Origin: an uncultured Bacteroidota bacterium
GTDB taxonomy: Bacteria > Bacteroidota > Bacteroidia > Flavobacteriales > Flavobacteriaceae
Reading direction: 5' to 3'
Length of the DNA stretch: 44,836 nt
Assembly: GCA_902512065.1 (NCBI GenBank)
Contig: CABXHU010000010.1
Coordinates: 1-44,836 of the forward strand
In this document: piece by piece, positions 34,257 through 41,460 of the stretch
Position numbering within the stretch: the stretch's first letter is position 1
Layout: every line of letters starts with the position of its first letter
The notes under the pieces: model-generated
The model's input: only the letters and a program-made list of their open reading frames with translations
Database searches by the model: none
Told to the model about the DNA's origin: nothing
Program-made: the position numbers and the translations under genes

Positions 34257-36128
34257 TTATCTTCCCATATAAACCAGCAAAACCGATATGTCGTTTGGCG
34301 AGACGCCGCTTATTCTTGATGCCTGTGAAATTGTTTTTGGACGAACCTTAATTAGTTTTTCCTTAGCCTCTGCGCTCATTGATTTTATTTTAGAATAGTC
34401 AAACTTGTTTGGAATTTTAACCGCTTCTAGCCTGTTTAGTTTATCTGCATTGTTTTTTTCTTTGTTTATATAGCCGCTGTATTTGATTTGTATTTCCGCC
34501 TGGTCTTTTTCTTCTTGGTTTAACCCAAATAAATCGACCTCTCTTTTAATGTCCTTTACCAACATTAGATCGCTTAGTCCAATGTTTGGTCTTGAAAGTA
34601 TTTTTTCTGACTTGCCCGATTGTTTAACGGGTGCTGACTTTTTTTTCTTTAGAACAGGGTTGATTTGTTCTGGAGAAACGCTTTGTTTTTTTAAAAAATT
34701 AATTAATTTCTCTGCATTAGAATACTTGCTTTTCATTTTGTTTAGTCGGCTCTTGGTCGCTAAGCCAATTTTATGGCTCTTTTCTGTAAGCCTCTTGTCT
34801 GCGTTGTCTTGTCTTAAAAGCATTCTGTATTCGGCTCTAGAAGTAAACATTCTGTACGGCTCCTCCGTGCCTTTAGTTATTAGGTCGTCTATTAAAACTC
34901 CGATATATGCCTCGTCTCTTTTTAAAATAAACGGCTCTCTTTTTTTTGTTTTTAGAGCTGCATTTATTCCTGCCATTAACCCTTGTGCTCCAGCCTCCTC
35001 ATAACCTGTTGTTCCATTAATTTGTCCTGCAAAGTAAAGGCCCTTAACGGCCTTTGTTTCAAGAGTGTATTCAAGCTGTGTTGGATGAAAAAAATCATAT
35101 TCAATTGCATATCCCGGTCTGAAAAATTTAACGTTCTCAAACCCCGCAACAGACTTTAGCGCTTTGTATTGAATGTCTTCTGGCAAAGAGGTAGAAAAAC
35201 CGTTAACATATACTTCAACAGTGCTTCTTCCTTCGGGCTCAACAAATAGTTGGTGGCGGTCTCTGTCAGAAAATCTATGAATTTTATCCTCAATCGACGG
35301 GCAATATCTAGGGCCTATGCTTTTTATTCTTCCATTAAACATTGGAGACTTGTAAAAGCCCTCTCTTAAAAGATTGTGAACTTCATTGTTTGTATATGTC
35401 ATGTGACAAGGAATTTGGTTTTCTACAGGTTTGGTTCTGTCAAGAAATGAAAATTTTTGAGGATCCTTGTCACCTGGCTGTATGGTCATTTTTGTATAAT
35501 CAAGAGATCTGCCGTCAACTCTTGGGGGTGTTCCTGTTTTCATTCTGCCAGAAGAAAACCCTAAAGCCGTCAAGGCTTCTGTAAGACCTTTTGCAGGTCT
35601 TTCCCCTGCGCGTCCGCCTCCAAAGTTTTTATCGCCCACATGTATAAGTCCATTTAAAAAAGTTCCGTTAGTTAAAACTACTGTTGTTGCTTTTATTTCT
35701 ACACCAAGAGCTGTTTTCACCCCAGTCACACTGCCTTTTTTTACAATTAATCCTGAAACCATTTCTTGATAAAAGTCTAATTTTTGGGTATTTTCTAAGA
35801 GCTTTCTCCAGCACTGGCTAAAAGCAGCTCTGTCGCTTTGAACTCTAGGGCTCCACATTGCAGGTCCTTTAGAGCGGTTAAGCATTTTAAACTGAATTGC
35901 TGTTTTGTCGCTTACAATCCCGCTGTAGCCGCCAAGAGCATCAATTTCCCTTACAATTTGTCCTTTTGCAATTCCCCCCATGGCGGGGTTACAAGACATC
36001 TGGCCTATAGTTTGAAGGTTCATTGTAACAAGAAGGGTTGTGGCGCCAAGGTTAGCGGCGGCGGCGGCGGCCTCGCTTCCGGCATGGCCTCCTCCAACAA
36101 CAACAACGTCATATGTTTTTTTAAACAT
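34257..36128 (-). CDS. mnmG: tRNA uridine-5-carboxymethylaminomethyl modification enzyme MnmG (GidA)
   Basis: FAD enzyme of 623 aa which with MnmE makes the cmnm5 modification at U34 of several tRNAs. Dinucleotide-binding VVVGGGHAGSEAAAAAANLGA (9-29), then MSCNPAMGGIAKGQIVREIDALGG with its conserved Cys, GGRAGERPAKGLTEAL, GRMKTGTPPRVDGRSLDY, and the C-terminal YSGYINKE and GVSPNDISVLL motifs that contact MnmE and tRNA. Normal length. An AAAAAA run at residues 22-27 is encoded by a GCC/GCG repeat near 36056-36072, noticeable in a low-GC genome. parS-like palindromes lie directly upstream and downstream of the gene. MnmE is not in the window. Confidence 0.98.
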   Translation of the reverse strand: MFKKTYDVVVVGGGHAGSEAAAAAANLGATTLLVTMNLQTIGQMSCNPAMGGIAKGQIVREIDALGGYSGIVSDKTAIQFKMLNRSKGPAMWSPRVQSDRAAFSQCWRKLLENTQKLDFYQEMVSGLIVKKGSVTGVKTALGVEIKATTVVLTNGTFLNGLIHVGDKNFGGGRAGERPAKGLTEALTALGFSSGRMKTGTPPRVDGRSLDYTKMTIQPGDKDPQKFSFLDRTKPVENQIPCHMTYTNNEVHNLLREGFYKSPMFNGRIKSIGPRYCPSIEDKIHRFSDRDRHQLFVEPEGRSTVEVYVNGFSTSLPEDIQYKALKSVAGFENVKFFRPGYAIEYDFFHPTQLEYTLETKAVKGLYFAGQINGTTGYEEAGAQGLMAGINAALKTKKREPFILKRDEAYIGVLIDDLITKGTEEPYRMFTSRAEYRMLLRQDNADKRLTEKSHKIGLATKSRLNKMKSKYSNAEKLINFLKKQSVSPEQINPVLKKKKSAPVKQSGKSEKILSRPNIGLSDLMLVKDIKREVDLFGLNQEEKDQAEIQIKYSGYINKEKNNADKLNRLEAVKIPNKFDYSKIKSMSAEAKEKLIKVRPKTISQASRISGVSPNDISVLLVYMGR

Positions 36129-36133
36129 GCTTT

Positions 36134-36149
36134 GGTTTCACGTGAAACG
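36134..36149. promoter_or_regulatory. parS: Second parS-like site, in the mnmG leader
   Basis: GGTTTCACGTGAAACG: the inner 14 bases (36135-36148) are the perfect parS palindrome, and only the two outermost bases differ from the consensus. It lies 5-21 nt before the mnmG ATG, between the predicted promoter and the start codon, so bound ParB could influence mnmG expression. Confidence 0.87.
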
Positions 36150-36165
36150 TTTGATTAATACAACA

Positions 36166-36173
36166 CAAATATA
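36166..36173 (-). promoter_or_regulatory. Probable -7 element of mnmG
   Basis: Minus-strand TATATTTG, full TAnnTTTG match, 37 nt before the mnmG ATG. The predicted transcript start (about 36159-36162) is upstream of the second parS, which therefore falls within the 5' leader. Confidence 0.5.
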
Positions 36174-36195
36174 CAACGAATAGAAAAAGTATAGA

Positions 36196-36609
36196 CTAAC
36201 GCTCTTTAAGATATTTGTCCTCAAGCAATCTAATGTTTTTTTGTTCCTCCTGAGTTTTGTCATTATACCCTAGGAGGTGTAACAGGCCGTGAAGTACAAC
36301 ACGATGAAGCTCTTTTAAAAAAGGCTCATTGAGCTCCGAAGCATTAGATTTAACAACCTCTTCACAAACAAAGATTTCGGCGTGAATTTGGTTTCCGCTA
36401 GAATAGTCAAAAGTCAAAACATCTGTAGGATGGTTGTGTCCTAAGTGGGTCTGATTGAGTTTGATAATTTCTTTTTCATCAACAAAGTTATATTCAACTT
36501 GAAACAATTCTTTTTTTTCAGCACCAGCAACTGCCTTAAGCCATTTTTGAAGCGCTGCCTCATTTGCAAGAACAAAAGCCGTGTGATAAAAAAACCCAAT
36601 GTTGCTCAT
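36196..36609 (-). CDS. ybeY: Endoribonuclease YbeY (rRNA maturation factor)
   Basis: Zinc-dependent RNase of 137 aa from the ATG at 36609, acting in 16S rRNA 3'-end processing and ribosome quality control. The metal motif is LHGLLHLLGYND with His107 and His111; the third ligand position is Asp117 rather than the His of E. coli, a variant I know from other Bacteroidota. PTDVLTFDYS (61-70) is the second family signature. The frame is open for 25 more codons upstream, but they are hydrophobic, unlike the family, and overlap a TAGTTTTG promoter element, so the ATG at MSNIGFF is preferred. Confidence 0.9.
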   Translation of the reverse strand: MSNIGFFYHTAFVLANEAALQKWLKAVAGAEKKELFQVEYNFVDEKEIIKLNQTHLGHNHPTDVLTFDYSSGNQIHAEIFVCEEVVKSNASELNEPFLKELHRVVLHGLLHLLGYNDKTQEEQKNIRLLEDKYLKER

Positions 36610-36615
36610 ATTAAA

Positions 36616-36623
36616 CAAAACTA
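36616..36623 (-). promoter_or_regulatory. Probable -7 element of ybeY
   Basis: Minus-strand TAGTTTTG, full TAnnTTTG match, ending 6 nt before the preferred ybeY ATG at 36609. It predicts a nearly leaderless transcript and supports the shorter start. Confidence 0.42.
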
Positions 36624-36650
36624 CAACAAACATTTGAAGAATTATTGTTT

Positions 36651-36658
36651 TATATTTG
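36651..36658 (+). promoter_or_regulatory. Probable -7 element of gltX
   Basis: TATATTTG, full TAnnTTTG match, ends 12 nt before the gltX ATG at 36671. Its last three bases form an in-frame TTG that could be mistaken for the start. Confidence 0.5.
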
Positions 36659-36670
36659 ACAAAAAAAGCA

Positions 36671-38188
36671 ATGGCCGAGAACATAAGAGTTCGTTTTGCC
36701 CCAAGCCCAACAGGACCTCTACATGTAGGGGGGCTTAGAACAGCCTTGTTTAATTACTTGTTTGCCAAGCAGGGTGGCGGAACGTTTATTCTTCGCATTG
36801 AAGACACCGATAAAAAAAGAAAAGTTGATGGGGCTGAAGAATATATTATTAATGCGCTTAAGTGGTGTGGCGTTTCTGCAGACGAGTCTGTGATTGCTGG
36901 GGGTGACGCAGGACCATACAGGCAAAGCGAAAGAAACCAGCTATACAAAAAACACCTTCAAACCCTAATAGACAAAGGTTTTGCGTATTACGCTTTTGAC
37001 TCTGAAGAAGCTCTTGACCATCATCGAGAAGACCATCAAAAAAAGGGGAAAACATTTATATACAACTGGCACAATAGGCTAAAGCTTAAAAACTCTATTT
37101 CGCTTTCTAAAGAAAAAACCCAAGAGCTTTTAAATGGCGCTGAGCCATATGTTGTTCGTTTCAAGTGTCCAGAAAACCAAACAATCAAAACAACAGATTT
37201 AATACGGGGTTTTGTTGAGGTTGAGTCTAGTCTGCTTGACGACAAAATTCTGTACAAATCTGACGGTACGCCCACGTACCACCTGGCTAATGTTATAGAT
37301 GACCATCTAATGAAAATTTCACATGTAATAAGAGGTGAGGAGTGGCTGCCTTCGTTGGCGCTTCATTGTTTGCTTTATGAGGCTTTTGGCTGGAAAAAGC
37401 CTTTGTTTGCTCACATTCCCTTAATATTAAGTCCGTCTGGAAAAGGAAAGCTTAGTAAGCGTTCTGGGGAAAAAGCAGGCGTTCCCGTCTACCCAATGGC
37501 TTGGGGAAAAGAAAGTAAAATAAATGGCTACAAAGAAGAAGGCATACTTCCTGAAGCGCTTATAAACTTTATGGCAATGCTGGGCTGGGGGCCTGGAAAT
37601 GAAAAAGAGCTGTACACTTTGGAAGAGCTTGTAAAGGATTTTGATATTTCAAAAATCTCATCAGCAGGCGCTCAGTTTGATTTTGAAAAGCTTAAATGGT
37701 TCAACCTCAAGCACTTACAAAAAAAGTCTGGCGAAGAGCTGTTAGAGCTATTGATTAGTTTTGGGTGTAATACAAAAGGGCTTTCAAAAGAAAAAAGCAT
37801 AGAAATTTTAAATGCTGCAAAAGAGCGCTCCAACACATTGAAAGATTTGTGGGGGGTGTGCTGTTGTTTTTATGAGCCTCCTAAAACATATGACGAAAAG
37901 GATAGAAAAAAGGCTATATCAAAGAACACTAAGGTTGTTTTAGAAAGTCTTTTAGAGATGCTAGGGTCCTTAGACTCAGAAGACGCTGAAAACATAAGAG
38001 CCCGGATTCATAAGTTTTGTGAAGATGCCTCTAAAGGTGAAGAAAACATTAAAATGCGCGAAATAATGATGCCGCTGCGGATGGCCATGGTTGGCTCCTT
38101 GTCAGGGCTAGACATTGGTTTTATAATCTCTTCTGTTGGTATAAAAGAGTCGTGCAACAGAATTTCAGGCTTTATAAAAACCCTATAG
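36671..38188 (+). CDS. gltX: Glutamyl-tRNA synthetase
   Basis: Class I aminoacyl-tRNA synthetase of 505 aa. RVRFAPSPTGPLHVGGLRTAL holds the HIGH-type motif HVGG (18-21), FILRIEDTDKKR binds glutamate, and KLSKR (260-264) is the KMSKS loop; the C-terminal anticodon domain follows. Because glnS is also present in this window, the cell charges tRNA-Gln directly, and this enzyme need serve only tRNA-Glu. The ATG at 36671 is preferred over an upstream TTG that is part of the promoter. It diverges from ybeY across a 61-nt gap with interleaved promoters. Confidence 0.97.
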   Translation: MAENIRVRFAPSPTGPLHVGGLRTALFNYLFAKQGGGTFILRIEDTDKKRKVDGAEEYIINALKWCGVSADESVIAGGDAGPYRQSERNQLYKKHLQTLIDKGFAYYAFDSEEALDHHREDHQKKGKTFIYNWHNRLKLKNSISLSKEKTQELLNGAEPYVVRFKCPENQTIKTTDLIRGFVEVESSLLDDKILYKSDGTPTYHLANVIDDHLMKISHVIRGEEWLPSLALHCLLYEAFGWKKPLFAHIPLILSPSGKGKLSKRSGEKAGVPVYPMAWGKESKINGYKEEGILPEALINFMAMLGWGPGNEKELYTLEELVKDFDISKISSAGAQFDFEKLKWFNLKHLQKKSGEELLELLISFGCNTKGLSKEKSIEILNAAKERSNTLKDLWGVCCCFYEPPKTYDEKDRKKAISKNTKVVLESLLEMLGSLDSEDAENIRARIHKFCEDASKGEENIKMREIMMPLRMAMVGSLSGLDIGFIISSVGIKESCNRISGFIKTL

Positions 38189-38295
38189 TTTAACATATTC
38201 TTAATATTAAATTTTCTTTTCTGCAGTTAAAAAGATTTATCTTTATGTCGCTAGCAAAAAGCTTGCCTTTATTAATAATAATTTAAAAAAAGAAG
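38189..38295. other. Intergenic region between gltX and the SPFH gene
   Basis: AT-rich spacer of 107 nt. It contains TATCTTTA at 38238-38245, one base from the TAnnTTTG element, about 50 nt before the SPFH ATG, and an AGAAG purine stretch just before that ATG. No convincing terminator hairpin is seen after gltX; only a 4-bp GCAA/TTGC stem near 38253-38265. Confidence 0.3.
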
Positions 38296-39237
38296 ATGAT
38301 ATTATACGCCTTAATGTTTCCTATAGGGCTGCTGTTGCTTATGGGAACGTTTTTTATGGTTAAACAGCAAACAGCTGCGGTTGTAGAAAGATTTGGAAAA
38401 TTTGTCAGCACTCGTCAATCTGGTTTGCAACTTAAAATACCTATAATAGACAGAGTGGCTGGAAGGCTAAGCTTAAGGATCCAACAATTAGACGTTGTGG
38501 TTGAAACAAAAACTAAAGATGATGTTTTTGTAAAAATTAAAGTTTCGGTTCAATTTAAGGTAATAAAAGACAAGGTTTATGATGCTTTTTATAAGCTTGA
38601 TTTTCCTCAAGATCAAATCACTTCTTATGTCTTTGATGTGGTAAGGGCTGAAGTGCCTAAAATGATTTTAGATGATGTTTTTGAAAAGAAAGACGATATA
38701 GCAATAGCTGTCAAAGGAGAGCTGAACGAGGCGATGAAGAACTATGGTTTTGATATTATAAAAACCCTTGTAACAGACATTGACCCTGATGCTCAAGTAA
38801 AAGAGTCTATGAACAGAATTAACGCTTCTGAAAGAGAAAAGGTTGCAGCACAATTTGAAGGTGATGCTCAAAGAATTTTAATAGTTGAGAGAGCAAAGGC
38901 AGAGGCGGAAAGCAAAAGATTACAAGGGCAGGGTATTGCTGATCAGAGAAGAGAAATTGCAAGAGGCCTTGAAGACTCCGTGAAGGTATTAAACAATGTA
39001 GATATTAATTCGCAAGAGGCTTCTGCGCTAATTGTTGTAACTCAACATTATGACACGCTGCAGTCAGTTGGGTCTGCTAGCAATAGCAACCTTATATTAA
39101 TGCCAAACTCTCCTCAGGCTGGGTCAGAAATGCTAAACAATATGGTTGCTTCATTTACAGCAAGCAATCAAATTGGTGAAGAAATGAAAAAAGCAGCCGA
39201 AAAAGAAAAGCTAAAAAGTGCTGAAAAGAAAAGCTAG
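38296..39237 (+). CDS. SPFH/Band 7 domain membrane protein (stomatin/prohibitin-like)
   Basis: Protein of 313 aa: one N-terminal membrane helix (about 3-22), then the SPFH domain (about 22-200) with QTAAVVERFGKFVSTRQSGLQLKIPIIDRV and the DDVFVKIKVSVQFKVI strand, followed by a coiled coil (NASEREKVAAQFEGDAQRI, ERAKAEAESKRLQGQGIADQRREIARGL) and a disordered lysine-rich tail. Such proteins oligomerise into membrane microdomain scaffolds, often controlling proteases or lipid domains. No NfeD-type partner or protease gene lies next to it. Its stop TAG shares the palindrome CTAG with the stop of glnS. Confidence 0.92.
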   Translation: MILYALMFPIGLLLLMGTFFMVKQQTAAVVERFGKFVSTRQSGLQLKIPIIDRVAGRLSLRIQQLDVVVETKTKDDVFVKIKVSVQFKVIKDKVYDAFYKLDFPQDQITSYVFDVVRAEVPKMILDDVFEKKDDIAIAVKGELNEAMKNYGFDIIKTLVTDIDPDAQVKESMNRINASEREKVAAQFEGDAQRILIVERAKAEAESKRLQGQGIADQRREIARGLEDSVKVLNNVDINSQEASALIVVTQHYDTLQSVGSASNSNLILMPNSPQAGSEMLNNMVASFTASNQIGEEMKKAAEKEKLKSAEKKS

Positions 39238-40910
39238 CGCTTCTTCCAGTTGTCTCTTAGTGAGGCGGTTTTGTTAAAGACTGTTTTTGTTTTTGTGCTC
39301 TCTTGGTCAACCACAAAATATCCTTTTCTTTGAAACTGATAGCTCTCTCCCTGGGCTGTGTTTGCCAAGGAAGGCTCTGCTTGTGCAGTAATGATGTTTA
39401 GCGAGTCAGGATTTAAGTCTTTTAAAAAGTCGCCCTCCTTTTCCCCCGGAACTTCTGTCATAAAAAGCCTATCGTATTCTCTAATTTCTATAGGGATTGC
39501 GTGTTTTTGAGAAACCCAATGAAGCGTTCCTTTTACTTTTCGCAAACTTTCTTCTGATCCGCTGCCGCTTTTGCTTTTTGGATCATAGGTGCATAAAACC
39601 TCTGTAATTTCTCCATCCTCATTCTTTACCACGCCTTGTCCTTTAATAATATATGCGCTTTTTAGCCTTACCTCCTTATCTAGGGTTAGTCTAAAAAACT
39701 TTCTCCCCGCTTCTTCCTTAAAGTCTTCTTTTTCTATATATAGGTTTTTTGAAAAAGGAAGTTCCCGTGTTCCTGAGCTTTCTTGCTCTGGGTTGTTTTC
39801 TGAAACAACAACCTCTTCCTTGTCTTCAGGATAGTTTGTTATAGTGAGTTTTATTGGGTTTGTGACAACCATTTTTCTGTCTGCAATCTTGTTAAGATGG
39901 TCTCTAACGCAAAACTCTAGCAGCGACACATCAATAAGGTTTTCTCTCTTTGCCACACCAACTTTTTCTACAAAAGCCCTTATTGATTCTGGGGTATAGC
40001 CTCTTCTTCTTAGCCCTGAAATGGTGGGCATTCTGGGGTCGTCCCATCCCGAAACATGTCCTTTGTCAACCAAAGAAACCAGCTTTCTCTTGCTCACTAT
40101 GGTGTATGTAAGATTTAGTCTTGCAAACTCTCTTTGCTTTGGCAAAAAGCCTAGGTTTATGGTTTTTTGATTTTTTAAGCTTTCTATAAACCATTCGTAA
40201 AGCTTTCTGTGAGGCTTAAACTCTAGTGAACAAAGAGAGTGTGAGATTTGTTCACAATAGTCGCTTTGCCCGTGCGCCCAATCATACATTGGATATATAC
40301 ACCAGCCATCTCCTGTTCTATGGTGAGATTTGTGCAAAATCCTGTACATAACCGGGTCTCTTAAAAGCATGTTGGGCTCACTCATGTCTATTTTTGCCCT
40401 AAGCACATGGCTTCCTTCCTTGTATTTTCCTTCTTTCATTTCTCTAAATATTCTAAGGCTTTCTTCAGCAGGCCTGTCTCTGTGGGGGCTGTTTGTTCCA
40501 GGCGATGTGGGGGTGCCTTTTTGCTTCGCAATTTCTTCTGACGTCTGAGAGTCTATATATGCCTTTCCTTCGTTAATAAGTGTTTCTGCCCAGAGATAAA
40601 GTGTTGGAAAGTGGTCCGAAGAGTATGTGATGTTTTTCCAACTATATTTTAGCCATCTAACGTCTTTTACAATAGCGTCTACATATTCTTGCTCTTCCTT
40701 AGACGGGTTTGTGTCGTCAAACCTTAGGTTTACTGGCGCTCCATATTTTTCTCCGAGACCAAAATTTATTGCGATTGCCTTAGCATGGCCTATATGAAGA
40801 TATCCGTTGGGTTCTGGGGGAAACCTAAAGCATAGGTTTTCTTTCTTAAGCCCCGCCTCCAAGTCTTCGTTTATTATTTGTTCAATAAAATTTGTCGGAA
40901 TTCTTTCCAA
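39234..40910 (-). CDS. glnS: Glutaminyl-tRNA synthetase
   Basis: Class I synthetase of 558 aa. PTNFIEQIINEDLEAG (5-20) and FPPEPNGYLHIGHAKAIAINFG with HIGH at 39-42 match E. coli GlnRS; RFDDTNPSKEEQEYVDAI binds the amino acid and ATP, and VSKRKL near residue 270 is the KMSKS loop. A two-barrel anticodon domain follows (about 340-540). The start is a TTG at 40910: an in-frame TAA lies 15 codons or fewer upstream, no ATG intervenes, and the next internal ATG would delete the HIGH motif. A TAnnTTTG element precedes it by 24 nt. Confidence 0.96.
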   Translation of the reverse strand: MERIPTNFIEQIINEDLEAGLKKENLCFRFPPEPNGYLHIGHAKAIAINFGLGEKYGAPVNLRFDDTNPSKEEQEYVDAIVKDVRWLKYSWKNITYSSDHFPTLYLWAETLINEGKAYIDSQTSEEIAKQKGTPTSPGTNSPHRDRPAEESLRIFREMKEGKYKEGSHVLRAKIDMSEPNMLLRDPVMYRILHKSHHRTGDGWCIYPMYDWAHGQSDYCEQISHSLCSLEFKPHRKLYEWFIESLKNQKTINLGFLPKQREFARLNLTYTIVSKRKLVSLVDKGHVSGWDDPRMPTISGLRRRGYTPESIRAFVEKVGVAKRENLIDVSLLEFCVRDHLNKIADRKMVVTNPIKLTITNYPEDKEEVVVSENNPEQESSGTRELPFSKNLYIEKEDFKEEAGRKFFRLTLDKEVRLKSAYIIKGQGVVKNEDGEITEVLCTYDPKSKSGSGSEESLRKVKGTLHWVSQKHAIPIEIREYDRLFMTEVPGEKEGDFLKDLNPDSLNIITAQAEPSLANTAQGESYQFQRKGYFVVDQESTKTKTVFNKTASLRDNWKKR

Positions 40911-40934
40911 GGTTGTTTTGTTTTAATAAGTTTA

Positions 40935-40942
40935 CAAAGTTA
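40935..40942 (-). promoter_or_regulatory. Probable -7 element of glnS
   Basis: Minus-strand TAACTTTG, full TAnnTTTG match, 24 nt before the TTG start of glnS. It supports translation beginning at that TTG, since the transcript would start after the upstream in-frame stop region. Confidence 0.5.
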
Positions 40943-40978
40943 TCAAAATAGAGCGATTAAATCTACTTTTATAAATAA

Positions 40979-41341
40979 ATGAAGGGTGTTGTAAAAATAA
41001 AAAACATGAGGGTTTACGCCTTCCATGGCTGTTTGAAAGAAGAGTCTAAAATTGGGGGAGACTATCTCGTAAACCTTAGAGCTTATTGTAACCTGGCGGC
41101 GGCGGCAGAAACAGACAGTTTAGAAGAAACTGCAAACTATACTCAGCTTGCTAAAATTATTACCAAAGAAATGGCAACCAAGTCTAAACTTCTTGAGTCT
41201 GTGGCAAAAAGAATTATAGACTCTTGTCTTAAAGACGTTAAGGTTGTTGAGAGGGTGGTGGTTGAAATTAGCAAAATAAACCCGCCGATTAATGCTGATG
41301 TTGAAGCTGTTATGGTTCTTTTAGAAGGAAGAAGAGGTTAG
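40979..41341 (+). CDS. folB: Dihydroneopterin aldolase
   Basis: Folate-pathway enzyme of 120 aa that converts 7,8-dihydroneopterin to 6-hydroxymethyl-dihydropterin and glycolaldehyde. Family pattern: IKNMRVYAFHGCLKEESKIGGDYLVNL (7-33, with the substrate-binding Glu), ETANYTQLAKII near residue 53, LLESVAKRIID (70-80) and the C-terminal VVEISKINPPINADVEAV containing the catalytic Lys. Normal length. An alanine run (LAAAAE) is encoded by a GGC/GCG repeat near 41094-41106. A weak TACTTTTA element lies 7 nt before the ATG. Divergent from glnS, followed by tRNA-Cys. Confidence 0.94.
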   Translation: MKGVVKIKNMRVYAFHGCLKEESKIGGDYLVNLRAYCNLAAAAETDSLEETANYTQLAKIITKEMATKSKLLESVAKRIIDSCLKDVKVVERVVVEISKINPPINADVEAVMVLLEGRRG

Positions 41342-41362
41342 TGTTTTTTAATTTTTTTGTTT

Positions 41363-41370
41363 TATTTTTG
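41363..41370 (+). promoter_or_regulatory. Probable -7 element of tRNA-Cys
   Basis: TATTTTTG, full TAnnTTTG match, 14 nt before the first base of the mature tRNA, in the 43-nt gap after folB. Confidence 0.45.
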
Positions 41371-41384
41371 CCTTCCAACAAAAA

Positions 41385-41455
41385 GGCGTCTTGGCCGAGT
41401 GGCTAGGCTGAGGTCTGCAAAACCTCCTACGGCGGTTCGAATCCGCCAGGCGCCT
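41385..41455 (+). tRNA. tRNA-Cys (anticodon GCA)
   Basis: Complete 71-nt cloverleaf. The acceptor stem GGCGTCT pairs with AGGCGCC with one G-U pair, followed by discriminator T, the base expected for cysteine tRNAs. Anticodon stem GAGGT/ACCTC with loop CTGCAAA puts GCA at 41417-41419. T stem GGCGG/CCGCC with loop TTCGAAT. CCA is not encoded. A run of T follows at 41457-41462 and may serve as the transcript end; it reaches the stop of the converging LysE-type gene at 41461. Confidence 0.97.
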
Positions 41456-41460
41456 CTTTT

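Noticed and set aside
34483-35004. Open frame of 173 codons on the plus strand inside mnmG
   Set aside because: It is antisense to a conserved enzyme, lies in its shadow frame, has no promoter and shows no recognisable family.
36610-36684. Longer form of YbeY with a hydrophobic N-terminus that might act as a membrane anchor
   Set aside because: YbeY is a cytoplasmic ribosome-associated protein; the extra codons overlap a promoter element and are absent from the family.
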